From Bradyrhizobium erythrophlei (lineage in GTDB: Bacteria; Pseudomonadota; Alphaproteobacteria; Rhizobiales; Xanthobacteraceae): DNA of 64,000 nt. Where the stretch lies: the NCBI RefSeq assembly GCF_900129425.1, contig NZ_LT670817.1:5146001-5210000 (forward strand). The letters run 5' to 3'. A model generated the notes under the pieces. It searched no databases and was not told the DNA's origin. It saw nothing but the letters and a program-made list of their open reading frames with translations. Below are positions 28,647 through 37,364 of this stretch, piece by piece. The position numbers were made by a program, and so were the translations under genes. How positions within the stretch are numbered: position 1 is the stretch's first letter; each line of letters opens with the position of its first letter.

Positions 28647-29651
28647 ATGACTGCAACACCGAAACTTGCCGCGATCGCCTTTGGTCTCGCAACCTGCGTG
28701 TCGGGCGCCGCAAACGCCGCGTGGCAGCCGGTCAAGCCGATCGAATTCATCGCCACCGCTGGCCCGGGCGGCGGCACCGATAATTTCGCGCGCGCCGTCC
28801 AGAGCATCATCACCAAACACAAGTTGATCGAGCAGCCGATCGTCGTCACTAACAAGGGCGGCGGCAGCGGGGCCGAAGGTTACACCTACACCAAGGCCAT
28901 GGCCGGCGATCCCTACAAGATCGTGTTCGGGACCTCCAACGCCTGGACCCAGCCGATGGTGTCGAAGGTCGCCTATAACTACACCGATCTGACGCCGATC
29001 GCCGCCATGGTGCAGGACGAGTTCCTGCTGTGGGTCAAGCAGGATGCGCCCTACCAGAACGTGACGGATTTCCTCAAGGCCGTCGCCGCCAAGGCGCCGG
29101 GCGATTTCAAGATGGGTGGCGCGCAGTCAAAGGACACTGACGAAACCCTGACCCGCATGATCGACAAGGCGGCGAAGGTGAAGTTTACCTACATCCCGTT
29201 CAAGAGCGGCGCCGAAGCGGCGGTGCAGCTGGCCGGCGGCCACATCGACTCCCATGTCAACAATCCCAGCGAAAGCATCGGGCAGTGGAAGGGCAGCACC
29301 CAGCGCCCGCTTTGCGCCTTCAGCCCGAAGCGTCTTCCGGACGGCCCGAAGGTAACCGAAACGCAGAACTGGCACGACATCCCGACCTGCGTCGAATCCG
29401 GTCTCGACATTCCGCAGTTCGAACAGCCGCGCACGGTTTGGCTGCCGGGAAAAGTCAGCGCGGAACAGGCCGCGTTCTACGTCGATCTGATGAAGAAGGT
29501 TCAGGACACCCCGGAATGGAAGGAATATATCGAGCGGAGCTCGCAGGTCAGTACGTTCCTGACCGGCGATTCGTTCGGCAAATTCATCAAGGAGGACATC
29601 GAGCGCACTCACAAGATTGCCGCCGACGAAGGTTGGCTGGTCTCCAACTAG
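28647..29651 (+). CDS. Tripartite tricarboxylate transporter substrate-binding protein
   Basis: From the ATG at 28647 (GGGGAGGACAAG upstream) the product is 334 residues. It has a signal peptide MTATPKLAAIAFGLATCVSG ending in NAA, then FIATAGPGGGTDNFARAVQS and VVTNKGGGSGAEGYTYTK, the Bug/TctC binding loops. It delivers a carboxylate to the membrane subunits encoded next. It is distinct in sequence from the two other binding proteins in this window, so each probably recognises a different acid. Confidence 0.92.
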   Translation: MTATPKLAAIAFGLATCVSGAANAAWQPVKPIEFIATAGPGGGTDNFARAVQSIITKHKLIEQPIVVTNKGGGSGAEGYTYTKAMAGDPYKIVFGTSNAWTQPMVSKVAYNYTDLTPIAAMVQDEFLLWVKQDAPYQNVTDFLKAVAAKAPGDFKMGGAQSKDTDETLTRMIDKAAKVKFTYIPFKSGAEAAVQLAGGHIDSHVNNPSESIGQWKGSTQRPLCAFSPKRLPDGPKVTETQNWHDIPTCVESGLDIPQFEQPRTVWLPGKVSAEQAAFYVDLMKKVQDTPEWKEYIERSSQVSTFLTGDSFGKFIKEDIERTHKIAADEGWLVSN

Positions 29652-29661
29652 AGTGCGGCTG

Positions 29662-30129
29662 ATGATCTCGGGACGCAGTCTGGAAGCCGGCACGGCCTTG
29701 ATCACCGGCGCGTTTGGTGCCGCCGTCGTCATCTCCAGCCTCGACAACGGCATCGGCTGGTCCGCCGCCGGCGTCGATGCCGGCACCTTTCCGTTCATCG
29801 TCGGCCTCATCATCCTGAGCGGAAGCATATTCAACCTCGTGCAGGGATGGCTGCAGGCGCGCGACGTCATCCTGCGGCCGAGCGAACTGAAGCGGCTGGC
29901 AGCACTTTTCGTCCCTGCGGTCATCTATGTCGGGGTGATTCCGCTGATCGGAATGTATGTGGCCTCGGCCCTCTATGTGTTCGGAGCACTCACCTGGCAC
30001 AAGCGGGGCGCGCTCCTGTTTGCGGGCATCTCGGCGATCGCCACGGCGCTGGCGCTCTACCTGATCTTCGAGTTGACGTTCCAGATTTCGTTGCCGCGCG
30101 GCGCGCTCGGCGACGCGCTTGGTTTTTGA
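29662..30129 (+). CDS. TctB family small membrane subunit
   Basis: From the ATG at 29662 the product is about 155 residues (a GTG nine bases earlier is equally possible), starting MISGRSLEAGTALITGAFGA. Four hydrophobic segments and the segment SAAGVDAGTFPFIVGLIILSGS, the family's typical G-F-P pattern near helix 2, mark a TctB/DUF1468 small transmembrane subunit. It lies between the binding protein and the large subunit in the standard C-B-A order. Its stop overlaps the region ahead of tctA. Confidence 0.85.
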   Translation: MISGRSLEAGTALITGAFGAAVVISSLDNGIGWSAAGVDAGTFPFIVGLIILSGSIFNLVQGWLQARDVILRPSELKRLAALFVPAVIYVGVIPLIGMYVASALYVFGALTWHKRGALLFAGISAIATALALYLIFELTFQISLPRGALGDALGF

Positions 30130-30139
30130 GGGGGCGTCG

Positions 30140-31639
30140 TTGGAAAATCTCGAAGCCCTGATGCACGGTTTTGGCATCGCGCTATCCGGCAATCATATTT
30201 TCCTGATGCTGATCGGCGTCCTGCTCGGCATTCTGGTCGGCGTGCTGCCCGGCCTCGGGGCGCCCAACGGCGTATCGCTGCTGCTGCCGCTGACCTTCGG
30301 CATGCAGCCGGTGTCAGCCATCATCCTGCTCTCGTGCATGTACTGGGGCGCCCTGTTCGGCGGCTCGGTTACTTCGATCCTGTTCAATATCCCCGGCGAA
30401 CCCTCCTCGGTCGCCACCACGTTCGACGGTTATCCCATGGCGCGCGACGGCAGGCCGACCACGGCTCTGGCGACGGCGTTCGGCTCGGCCGCCTTTGGCG
30501 CGCTGGCCGGGGTCGTTCTCATTACGCTGTCGGCGTCCTGGGTCGCGAAAGTCGCGCTGGCTTTCGGGCCGCCTGAATATTTCGCGGTCTACTTCCTGGC
30601 GTTTGCCAGCTTCGTCGGCATGGGCGGCTCGCCGCCGATCAAGACCTTGGTGTCGCTGGCGATCGGCTTTGCGCTCGCCGCGGTCGGGATCGACACCGTC
30701 TCCGGCAGCGTGCGGCTCACCATGGGCATCGATGAACTGGTCAAGGGCATCAACTTCGTGGTCGCGGTCATGGGCCTGTTCGGCATCGGCGAATTGCTGA
30801 TCGCGGTGGAGGACGAATTTCACGCCAAGGCGATATCCTCCAAGGTGGAGTGGCGCGAGGTGTTCCGCACCCTCATCGGTCTGCCTCGCTACGGCTGGGT
30901 GCTGTTGCGCAGCGCCGCTATCGGCTGCTGGATGGGAATTACGCCGGGCGGTCCGACCGCGGCGTCGTTCATGAGCTATGGCATCGCCAAGCGGCTGTCG
31001 TCGCGGCGCGCCAATTTCGGCAAGGGCGAGCCGGAAGGCATCATCGCGCCGGAGACCGCCGATCACGCCGCCGGCACCAGCGCGCTGCTGCCGATGCTGT
31101 CGCTCGGCATTCCCGGCTCCGCCACCGCGGCGGTGATGATGGGCGGGCTGATGATCTGGGGCCTCAATCCCGGGCCGATGCTGTTCATCGAGCAAAAGGA
31201 TTTTGTCTGGGGCTTGATCGCCTCGATGTATCTCGGCAACGTCGTCGCGGTGATCCTGGTGCTGCTTACCGTGCCTATCTTCGCCGCGCTGATGCGCGTG
31301 CCGTTCTTCATCATCGCGCCCTTGATCGTCATCATCTGTACGGTCGGCGCCTATTCGGTTTCCAATTCCTATCTCGACGTCGTCATGATGATGGGATTCG
31401 GCGTGTTGGGATATCTGTTCAAGAAGCTGCATTATCCGCTCGCACCGATGGTGCTGGCGATCGTGATCGGCGACAAGGCGGAAGATGCATTCCGCCAATC
31501 CATGCTGATGTCGAGGGGTTCGCTTTCGATATTCTTCAGCAATACGCTGGTGACAACGCTGGTTTTGGTCGGCGCGGCCCTGCTTGTGTTGCCGGTAATC
31601 TGGCAAACGATCGGGAGAATGGCAGCGCGGCCGCGTTAG
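30140..31639 (+). CDS. TctA family large permease subunit
   Basis: From a TTG at 30140, with GAGGGGG just upstream, the product is 499 residues, (M)ENLEALMHGFGIALSG. GVLPGLGAPNGVSLLLPLTFGM and NIPGEPSSVATTFDGYPMAR are hallmark TctA motifs, repeated in inverted form at GITPGGPTAASFMSYGIAKR and LGIPGSATAAVMMGGLMIWG. About 12 membrane segments are expected. With TctB and TctC it imports a carboxylate using an ion gradient. The start codon is non-ATG, and an in-frame TTG at 30119 overlaps tctB. Confidence 0.95.
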   Translation: MENLEALMHGFGIALSGNHIFLMLIGVLLGILVGVLPGLGAPNGVSLLLPLTFGMQPVSAIILLSCMYWGALFGGSVTSILFNIPGEPSSVATTFDGYPMARDGRPTTALATAFGSAAFGALAGVVLITLSASWVAKVALAFGPPEYFAVYFLAFASFVGMGGSPPIKTLVSLAIGFALAAVGIDTVSGSVRLTMGIDELVKGINFVVAVMGLFGIGELLIAVEDEFHAKAISSKVEWREVFRTLIGLPRYGWVLLRSAAIGCWMGITPGGPTAASFMSYGIAKRLSSRRANFGKGEPEGIIAPETADHAAGTSALLPMLSLGIPGSATAAVMMGGLMIWGLNPGPMLFIEQKDFVWGLIASMYLGNVVAVILVLLTVPIFAALMRVPFFIIAPLIVIICTVGAYSVSNSYLDVVMMMGFGVLGYLFKKLHYPLAPMVLAIVIGDKAEDAFRQSMLMSRGSLSIFFSNTLVTTLVLVGAALLVLPVIWQTIGRMAARPR

Positions 31640-31726
31640 AACCACGGACAATTCGGTGCGCGGGTCGGCTTCGATCGTCCCTGAACGTGGAGGCAGTAAC
31701 AACAGCGAATTCGAAGGCGGCGGCGA

Positions 31727-32659
31727 TCACCGCTGGGTGCTTGTCACCAGATCGTCCCACTTCTTGGTGTCGCCCTCGATGAAGCTTTTGAACTCCGCCG
31801 GCGATGTTGGACTCGGGACGGCGCCCATGCTGGCGAGACGTTCCTGAACAAGCGGGACCGTCATGGCTTCAGCGACGTCTTTCCCGATCTTGTCGACGAT
31901 CTCCTTCGGCGTATTGGCCGGCGCCAGCAGACCATACCAGCCAGTCGCGTCGTAACCCGGAACGCCGCCCTCTTCGACGGTTGGAATCTTCGGGAACAAC
32001 GGTGAACGCGTGTGGCTCGTGACCGCCAATGCCTTCAGCTCTCCGGACTCAACGTAGGAAACGATCGTCGGTGGACCGAACAACACCGAAACCCTGCCGG
32101 CAATCAGATCGGTCACCGCCTGTCCAATGCCTTTGTAGGGCACGTGGATCATCTTCGTGCCGGTCATCTGCATGAACAGCTCCGCTAAAAGATGCGATGC
32201 GGAGCCGAAGCCCGATGAGGCGAAATTCAACTCGCCCGGATGCGCCTTCAGATAATCGACAAGTTCCTCGGTTGACGACACCGGAACGGACTTGTGGACC
32301 AGGAGCAGATAAGGGGGCGCCGTGACCAACGTCACCGCAGCAAGCGACTTGATATTGTCAGGCACCACGGCGCCGCTCGCGGCCATCAGCAGCGTGTAGC
32401 CGTCCGGATTTGCCCTCCCTACGCTGCTTGCGCCGATGACGCCCGCGGCGCCCGGCTTGTTGTCCACGATAATCGGCTGCCCCCATTTCTCGTTGAGTTT
32501 CAGGCCGATGAGGCGCGCCAGGATGTCAGCACCGCCGGCGGGCGGAAACGGCACCACAATCGTTACCGGGCGCGCTGGATATGCGTCCTGCGCCCGCACC
32601 GCAGGAGCGAGCATTACGAGGAGCGCGGCGATGACCGTGCAAACAATGCGTTGCTTCAT
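31727..32659 (-). CDS. Tripartite tricarboxylate transporter substrate-binding protein (orphan)
   Basis: The 310-residue product has a signal peptide MKQRIVCTVIAALLVMLAPA ending VRA-QD. Then come PVTIVVPFPPAGGADILARL and IIVDNKPGAAGVIGASSVGRANPDGYTLLM, classic Bug-receptor loops. No membrane subunits accompany it on this strand. It could share the TctAB pair encoded convergently next to it. It lies downstream of the fused HcnABC-like dehydrogenase on the same strand, suggesting that its ligand relates to that enzyme's substrate, possibly an amino acid or opine-like compound. Confidence 0.92.
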   Translation of the reverse strand: MKQRIVCTVIAALLVMLAPAVRAQDAYPARPVTIVVPFPPAGGADILARLIGLKLNEKWGQPIIVDNKPGAAGVIGASSVGRANPDGYTLLMAASGAVVPDNIKSLAAVTLVTAPPYLLLVHKSVPVSSTEELVDYLKAHPGELNFASSGFGSASHLLAELFMQMTGTKMIHVPYKGIGQAVTDLIAGRVSVLFGPPTIVSYVESGELKALAVTSHTRSPLFPKIPTVEEGGVPGYDATGWYGLLAPANTPKEIVDKIGKDVAEAMTVPLVQERLASMGAVPSPTSPAEFKSFIEGDTKKWDDLVTSTQR

Positions 32660-32759
32660 GATTGGGACCCCATCTGTTGATTTAGCTGTCGGGCACGGTC
32701 ATTCCTGAAAGGCCCGGTGAAAATTCGTGTGACCAGAGAAGCGACATCGGCCCGATCAG

Positions 32760-35726
32760 CTAAGAGTTCGATCGTTTGGGCGCGAACCGCCGGATATCGT
32801 AGTTTGGTCGCCGGTCCAGAAGCAGATCGGCATTGATCTTTCCAACCGCGGGAGCAAGCGTCATTCCATTCTGGGTCACCGCATGAAACAGCCCCGGCAT
32901 GCTCGGCGATCCCCCGATCGTCGGCGCAGTCGTGAAGGCTGTGCCGGTCCACGAGCGAATAATCTGAAGCGCGCCCAGCGCGGGCAGCATCTCAAGAACG
33001 ACAGCGAGATTTCCGCCGAACCCTTCGACCGAGGGCCGCGTTCGCTTCAGGCTCGGGGCAAACAGAGCGCGCCAACCGCCGCCGATAACGAGGTTGCCGC
33101 TGGCCGCTTGCTTCAATGTCAACCGTTGCAACGCATGGGCCAGATGATAGTTGACGCCTTGCGGCATCGTTTCGGTCACGATCATCTGGATCGGATTGGC
33201 GCGGATCGGAATGGTATCGCCCACGGAGGCGGCAATCGCTCCGGACCACGCCCCCGCCGAGTTGAGGATGCGGCGCGCCGCAATTAGCCCGCGGTCGGTC
33301 TGGACCAGAAATCCTTTTTCGGCGCGCTGGATCGCAAGCACCCGGATTTGGCAACGAATCTTTGCGCCCGCGCGTTCAGCGGCTGCCCGCACGGCTGGAG
33401 AAGCCTTCAGCGGATTGAGCTTGCCCTCGTCGCGCGAGAGCGAGGCCGCGATGATCTTTGGCGAGAGATAAGGTTCAAGTCGGCGGGCCTCGGCTCCGCT
33501 GATGAGATCGATCTCGAGTCCCGCCGCGCGCTCCAGCTCGACCTTCTGCCTGAGATGGACGAGGCTTGCCTCGTCATCCGCAACCGTCAGGCCACCCTCA
33601 ATCGCGACTTCGAAATCGGTTTTCAGTTCCTGGCTCAAGGCGTTCCACATGTGGACGGAGTCGCGCTGTAACGACAGCGTGGAAGCCGCGACCAGCGTGT
33701 TCTCGGCGCCCATGTCCGGAAATCCGAATGCCTGAAACTGCACGTGGAGACTGCCGGCATTCGCACCGGACGCCTCGGCATGCGGCTCGTTGCGATCGAC
33801 GACCAGAACATCGGCACCGGCCCGCGCCAGCTCCAGCGCGCTACAAAGACCGATGGCCCCGGCGCCGATGATCAGGATATCGACATTCGCGATCACGGCT
33901 TTCGGCGGTTCGGCCGCACCGGACGGGCTCTCCAGGAGAGCTGGGGCCGCCAAAATTCCCGCGTGCGGGCGGGCGACCGACCGCATTGCTACCGGCCGCA
34001 CCGGCACCTGCACCCGGAAGAATGTCGTCTCATCGACGGTGACGCCGGCATTCGCTTGCAACACGCCGGCGACAGTCGGGGAACAATAGCGTCCCTGACA
34101 ATGTCCCATGCCGCACCGGGTGGCGCGCTTGATGGTGGGGAGATCACGTGCTCCGCGTTTGATTTCCTGTCGGACGCGGCCGAAGGTTACACTTTCACAA
34201 CGGCAGACGATCGTATCATCGCTGGCCAGGCGATCGCCCACGACTGGCATCGCATAGACACGCCACAACGCTTGCTGAAATCGTTTCTCCCGCTCGAGCG
34301 AACGCCGCGCCTTTGCGGCAATAGCTGCCTGTACCGATCGTGCACCGGTGAAGTTGAGATCATTCGCGGCGGCGAGGCCCGCGAGTGTCCCCTGCGCAAG
34401 CGCGCTGTGAGCGCCCCACGATCCGCCGGCATCGCCGGCGACAAAAACATCGGCGAGGGAGGTGCGGCCATTGCCGTCGCGGTCGGCAATCAAGGTAACG
34501 CCCGTTCGCGGATCGATCCGGTGGTCGCAACCGAGCAGTCGGGTGAGCTCGGACGACGGGGAAAATCCATAACCGGTGCAGACGGCGTCGATCTCGAAAC
34601 TGCATTCCGTCCCCGGAACCAACGTGCCGTCGGCATCGATCGCGGCAACGGCAGCACGCTGGGCCCGATCAACGCCGTCCACGCGTGTGAGGACATGGCT
34701 GTACAGCAAGGGCACCCTGTGACGGCGCAATGTTGCAAGATACGAGGCGCCCTGCAGGAGCAGATCGGGACGTGTCAGTGCCATGCGCGACAGGTCGCCG
34801 ATGCATTGCGACGGCCCTGCTGCGCCCTCAACAACCGCCGCCACCTGGACGCCGTCGGCAGTAAGCGCCGCGGCCACCTGCAGATTCAGCGGACCATTGC
34901 CGGCAATTAGCACGCGGCTGCCCGGCGCGACACGGTAGGAACGCGCCAGTGTCTGGGCCGCACCGGTCGTCATGACGCCAGGCAGCGTCCAACCCGGAAC
35001 CGGCCACGAGCGCTCGTAGGCACCCGTCGCAACGATCAACTTCCGCGCCCGGCAATTGATCGCGCCTGACTTGTCCTGCGCCCTGACGACGAGCCCGCCA
35101 TTGGCCTCGACCTGCGCGTCCCAGACAAGTGCCTGATTGAATATCCGGACCGCGAGGCCCGCAACCCTGCCGACGAGTTCGGCGCCTCTTTTGAATTGCC
35201 GATCAGCCGGCCGACCGCCCCTGAAGCGATGACTGTTGGCGAGTGGCTTGAAATACTGACCACCCGACGAGGGACGCTCGTCGAGGATCATGACGGCCGC
35301 GCCACTCTTTGCCGCGGCTTCTGCCGCGGCCAGCCCGGCCGGTCCGGCGCCGATAATGAGAATATCGCAGCTTTCTTCGCGTTCGCCGGGCGCTGACAGG
35401 TTGGGACCGTCTGGACGACGGGCGGCCTCCCCGGTGACAATCTCCATCCCCGGCTGCACCAGCGTCAGGCAAGATCTTTGGCCGGCCACACCGTTGATCG
35501 TCACGCGGCAATCGAAGCACACCCCCATGCCGCAATAGATGCCGCGCGAAGCGCCCTCGTTCGTTACCCTGAGCGCGGTGGTCGCGTGTGCGGTAACCGC
35601 CGCGGCCACGGTCTCTCCGGCAATCGCCGCGACGGGCTTTCCATCAACGGAAAGTTCAACGAAACTTCCATGGCGTTCGATTTGCGAATTGCCGAGCCGA
35701 AGGCCCTGCGCTGCGGGGGCTACCAT
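32760..35726 (-). CDS. Fused HcnA-HcnB-HcnC-like dehydrogenase (2Fe-2S + PNDR + BFD + DAO)
   Basis: A single open frame of 988 residues combines parts that are usually separate subunits. Residues about 18-100 are a 2Fe-2S domain with C65-x4-C70-x2-C73 and C86. Residues about 120-470 are an FAD pyridine-nucleotide-disulfide oxidoreductase fold (IIGAGPAGLAAAEAAAKSG, GxGxxG at 126-131). Residues about 480-560 are a BFD-type domain (VCRCESVTF...RCGMGHCQGRYC). Residues about 615-985 are a DAO-type FAD oxidase (ILIIGAGAIGLCSALELARAGADVLVVDR). Relatives include hydrogen cyanide synthase HcnABC, opine oxidase OoxAB and proline/hydroxyproline dehydrogenases. The substrate is probably an amino acid, opine or glycine-like amine. 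A GAGAG region precedes the start. Confidence 0.9.
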   Translation of the reverse strand: MVAPAAQGLRLGNSQIERHGSFVELSVDGKPVAAIAGETVAAAVTAHATTALRVTNEGASRGIYCGMGVCFDCRVTINGVAGQRSCLTLVQPGMEIVTGEAARRPDGPNLSAPGEREESCDILIIGAGPAGLAAAEAAAKSGAAVMILDERPSSGGQYFKPLANSHRFRGGRPADRQFKRGAELVGRVAGLAVRIFNQALVWDAQVEANGGLVVRAQDKSGAINCRARKLIVATGAYERSWPVPGWTLPGVMTTGAAQTLARSYRVAPGSRVLIAGNGPLNLQVAAALTADGVQVAAVVEGAAGPSQCIGDLSRMALTRPDLLLQGASYLATLRRHRVPLLYSHVLTRVDGVDRAQRAAVAAIDADGTLVPGTECSFEIDAVCTGYGFSPSSELTRLLGCDHRIDPRTGVTLIADRDGNGRTSLADVFVAGDAGGSWGAHSALAQGTLAGLAAANDLNFTGARSVQAAIAAKARRSLEREKRFQQALWRVYAMPVVGDRLASDDTIVCRCESVTFGRVRQEIKRGARDLPTIKRATRCGMGHCQGRYCSPTVAGVLQANAGVTVDETTFFRVQVPVRPVAMRSVARPHAGILAAPALLESPSGAAEPPKAVIANVDILIIGAGAIGLCSALELARAGADVLVVDRNEPHAEASGANAGSLHVQFQAFGFPDMGAENTLVAASTLSLQRDSVHMWNALSQELKTDFEVAIEGGLTVADDEASLVHLRQKVELERAAGLEIDLISGAEARRLEPYLSPKIIAASLSRDEGKLNPLKASPAVRAAAERAGAKIRCQIRVLAIQRAEKGFLVQTDRGLIAARRILNSAGAWSGAIAASVGDTIPIRANPIQMIVTETMPQGVNYHLAHALQRLTLKQAASGNLVIGGGWRALFAPSLKRTRPSVEGFGGNLAVVLEMLPALGALQIIRSWTGTAFTTAPTIGGSPSMPGLFHAVTQNGMTLAPAVGKINADLLLDRRPNYDIRRFAPKRSNS

Positions 35727-36031
35727 GATCTGAGTATCTTTCGACTCTCGCCAGAGAACCCACTCGTATCAGCAATCGCAAGACCTGCCGGGGCGCAACC
35801 TCACTCGCACAACGCAATCACGAGCAGATCACAGGAAAGAAACGACAATTTGATTGTTTAAAAAGTAACTATGTCATTAAGCTTTGTCAATTAGCTTGTT
35901 TTCGCCGCTCGTTCTCGAAGTATTTATTCTGGCCCCCTTGGTGGACCGCGACTTCAACGATCCCATCCGCATCCGTTCGTTGCCGCCCGAAGAGTTAACG
36001 GCATACCCGTGGTTATCGATGGCTACGACAC
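35727..36031. other. Promoter region of the fused dehydrogenase gene
   Basis: This AT-richer 305-base stretch lies upstream of the leftward fused dehydrogenase and downstream of the RidA-like gene. It contains no gene that I can support. It contains the -35-like site and palindrome annotated separately. Confidence 0.5.
35862..35897 (-). promoter_or_regulatory. Candidate sigma70 promoter with overlapping palindrome
   Basis: On the minus strand TTGACA (35890-35885) is followed after 17 bases by TACTTT (35867-35862), a weak -10. The -35 lies inside an inverted repeat AAGCT-N9-AGCTT (35879-35897), which could be an operator. It would transcribe the fused dehydrogenase gene with a leader of roughly 130 bases. 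Confidence 0.35.
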
Positions 36032-36430
36032 TCACAACACCGCCGTTGCCTGGAATTCAATCAGCAACCCGGGATCAGCGAGATGATTCACTTCCACGAT
36101 CGTGCTGGTCGGAAGGTTGTCTTTAAAGAACTCCATTCTGGCAGACACAATCTCCTTGAACTGCCTAATATCCGTTGTGTAGACGACGAGGGAAACGATG
36201 TTGGCGAGCGTGCCGCCCGCACTCTCCATGACCGTCGCCATATTTCGGATGGCCTGCCTGACTTGCTCGGCCATGTCTCCCGGCCCTACCAGCTGTCCGT
36301 TCTCATCCCTCGAAAGTTGCCCCGACAAAAAGATCAGGGACTGGGGCTGATCGACGCGAATGAAGTGATGATAGATGGTCTTACGCACGTTGGTAAAACC
36401 AGGAGGGTCGCCGCGGGTGATGGTGGTCAA
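36032..36430 (-). CDS. RidA family protein lacking the catalytic arginine
   Basis: The 132-residue YjgF/YER057c-fold protein has FLSGQLSRDENGQLVGPGDM and RNMATVMESAGGTLANIVSLVVYTTDI. The Arg that makes RidA an imine/enamine deaminase normally sits in a P-x-R-S-x-V motif; here residues 107-112 read P-T-S-T-I-V, with Ser109 in its place. It therefore belongs with the non-deaminase Rid subfamilies often tied to aromatic or amino-acid catabolic clusters. It is the last gene of the leftward catabolic run. Confidence 0.88.
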   Translation of the reverse strand: MTTITRGDPPGFTNVRKTIYHHFIRVDQPQSLIFLSGQLSRDENGQLVGPGDMAEQVRQAIRNMATVMESAGGTLANIVSLVVYTTDIRQFKEIVSARMEFFKDNLPTSTIVEVNHLADPGLLIEFQATAVL

Positions 36431-36562
36431 GATCGCCTCTCATCGTCATCTAAAATGTTAAGGTACATCGCTTTTTTAGATCGCTTACTCCATCGCCCGA
36501 TTCTCGATCAACCGCCGGCCTGGAGGTTTGCGACAATGGACAGGCGGCTGGTCTGGCATGCT

Positions 36563-37252
36563 TCAGCCCAGCACAGGTAGCGTTATGATGTTGTAGCCGT
36601 GGCTGATGCTGCGCTTCAGGACCGGATCCTCGATCTGGTAGTCGAAAAGAGCTGCGGGACGGATGCCGCCTTTGGCAGCGAAGGTGCCGCCAAACATCGC
36701 GCAGCCATCGGGCAACGCCGTCCTGCCAAAGCCGCGCTGGATCAGATCGGTGACGGGCAGCATCCCGCTCAGCGCGCCTTCCTGATAAAGCACGCGGTCA
36801 CCGTCAATCGTCGCCCAGGATCGCAGGATGATCTGGTCCCAGTGGCCCTCGATTTCTGCGAGGTCCCACAGCATCGGCGCCATTGGTTTGTCGCACATCT
36901 GCTTCGAGACCGTGATGTTGTAGGTCTCGACCTTGCGGTCGGTATGGTCGGAGCCAACACCGACGAAGGTGCGACCGTTCGATCCCAACAGCACGAACTC
37001 GACCTCGCCGCTGGAGTCGGTGCCGGTGCATTCAATGCTGTCGGCAGTGGTCAGCCGCCGCGCGGCGCAACGATAATAGATCGGCGTCGAGGCCGGCGGC
37101 GCGATTCCGATCGCCGCCAGCTCGGCAATGTGCTTGTCGCGAGCAACCGGATCGCGACCGGTCCAGCCGGCGATCACAGCCTGCGTGATCGGCACTCGCA
37201 GTGGGGTCGTGGTGCCGTTTGCGGCCAGGGTAAATGCGATCCCGGTGCTCAT
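36563..37252 (-). CDS. DUF2848 family protein
   Basis: The 229-residue protein starts MSTGIAFTLAANGTTTPLRV, with TGAGGAAATCGAC preceding the ATG. Segments VGVGSDHTDRKVETYNITVSKQMCDKPMAP and MFGGTFAAKGGIRPAALFDYQIEDPVLKR fit DUF2848, a family related in fold to fumarylacetoacetate hydrolase; no activity is firmly assigned. Histidine and acidic residues in GSDHTDRKVE may bind metal. It lies between the ThDP enzyme and the RidA-like gene in the same direction. A hydrolytic or decarboxylating step late in the aromatic pathway is a guess. Confidence 0.75.
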   Translation of the reverse strand: MSTGIAFTLAANGTTTPLRVPITQAVIAGWTGRDPVARDKHIAELAAIGIAPPASTPIYYRCAARRLTTADSIECTGTDSSGEVEFVLLGSNGRTFVGVGSDHTDRKVETYNITVSKQMCDKPMAPMLWDLAEIEGHWDQIILRSWATIDGDRVLYQEGALSGMLPVTDLIQRGFGRTALPDGCAMFGGTFAAKGGIRPAALFDYQIEDPVLKRSISHGYNIITLPVLG

Positions 37253-37364
37253 GTCGATTTCCTCAGGAATAGATCTGTTTGGCGGTGTGGAGCTTCCATT
37301 CCGGCGGCCCAAGCCGCCGGTTCTGTTCACGAGAGGTTCAACCGAGTTCGGGTTCTCCCGCCCC

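Noticed and set aside
30314..31702. A 462-codon open frame on the minus strand opposite tctA
   Set aside because: It has no recognisable domain and biased Arg/His/Gln composition. It is a shadow of the clearly supported TctA frame.
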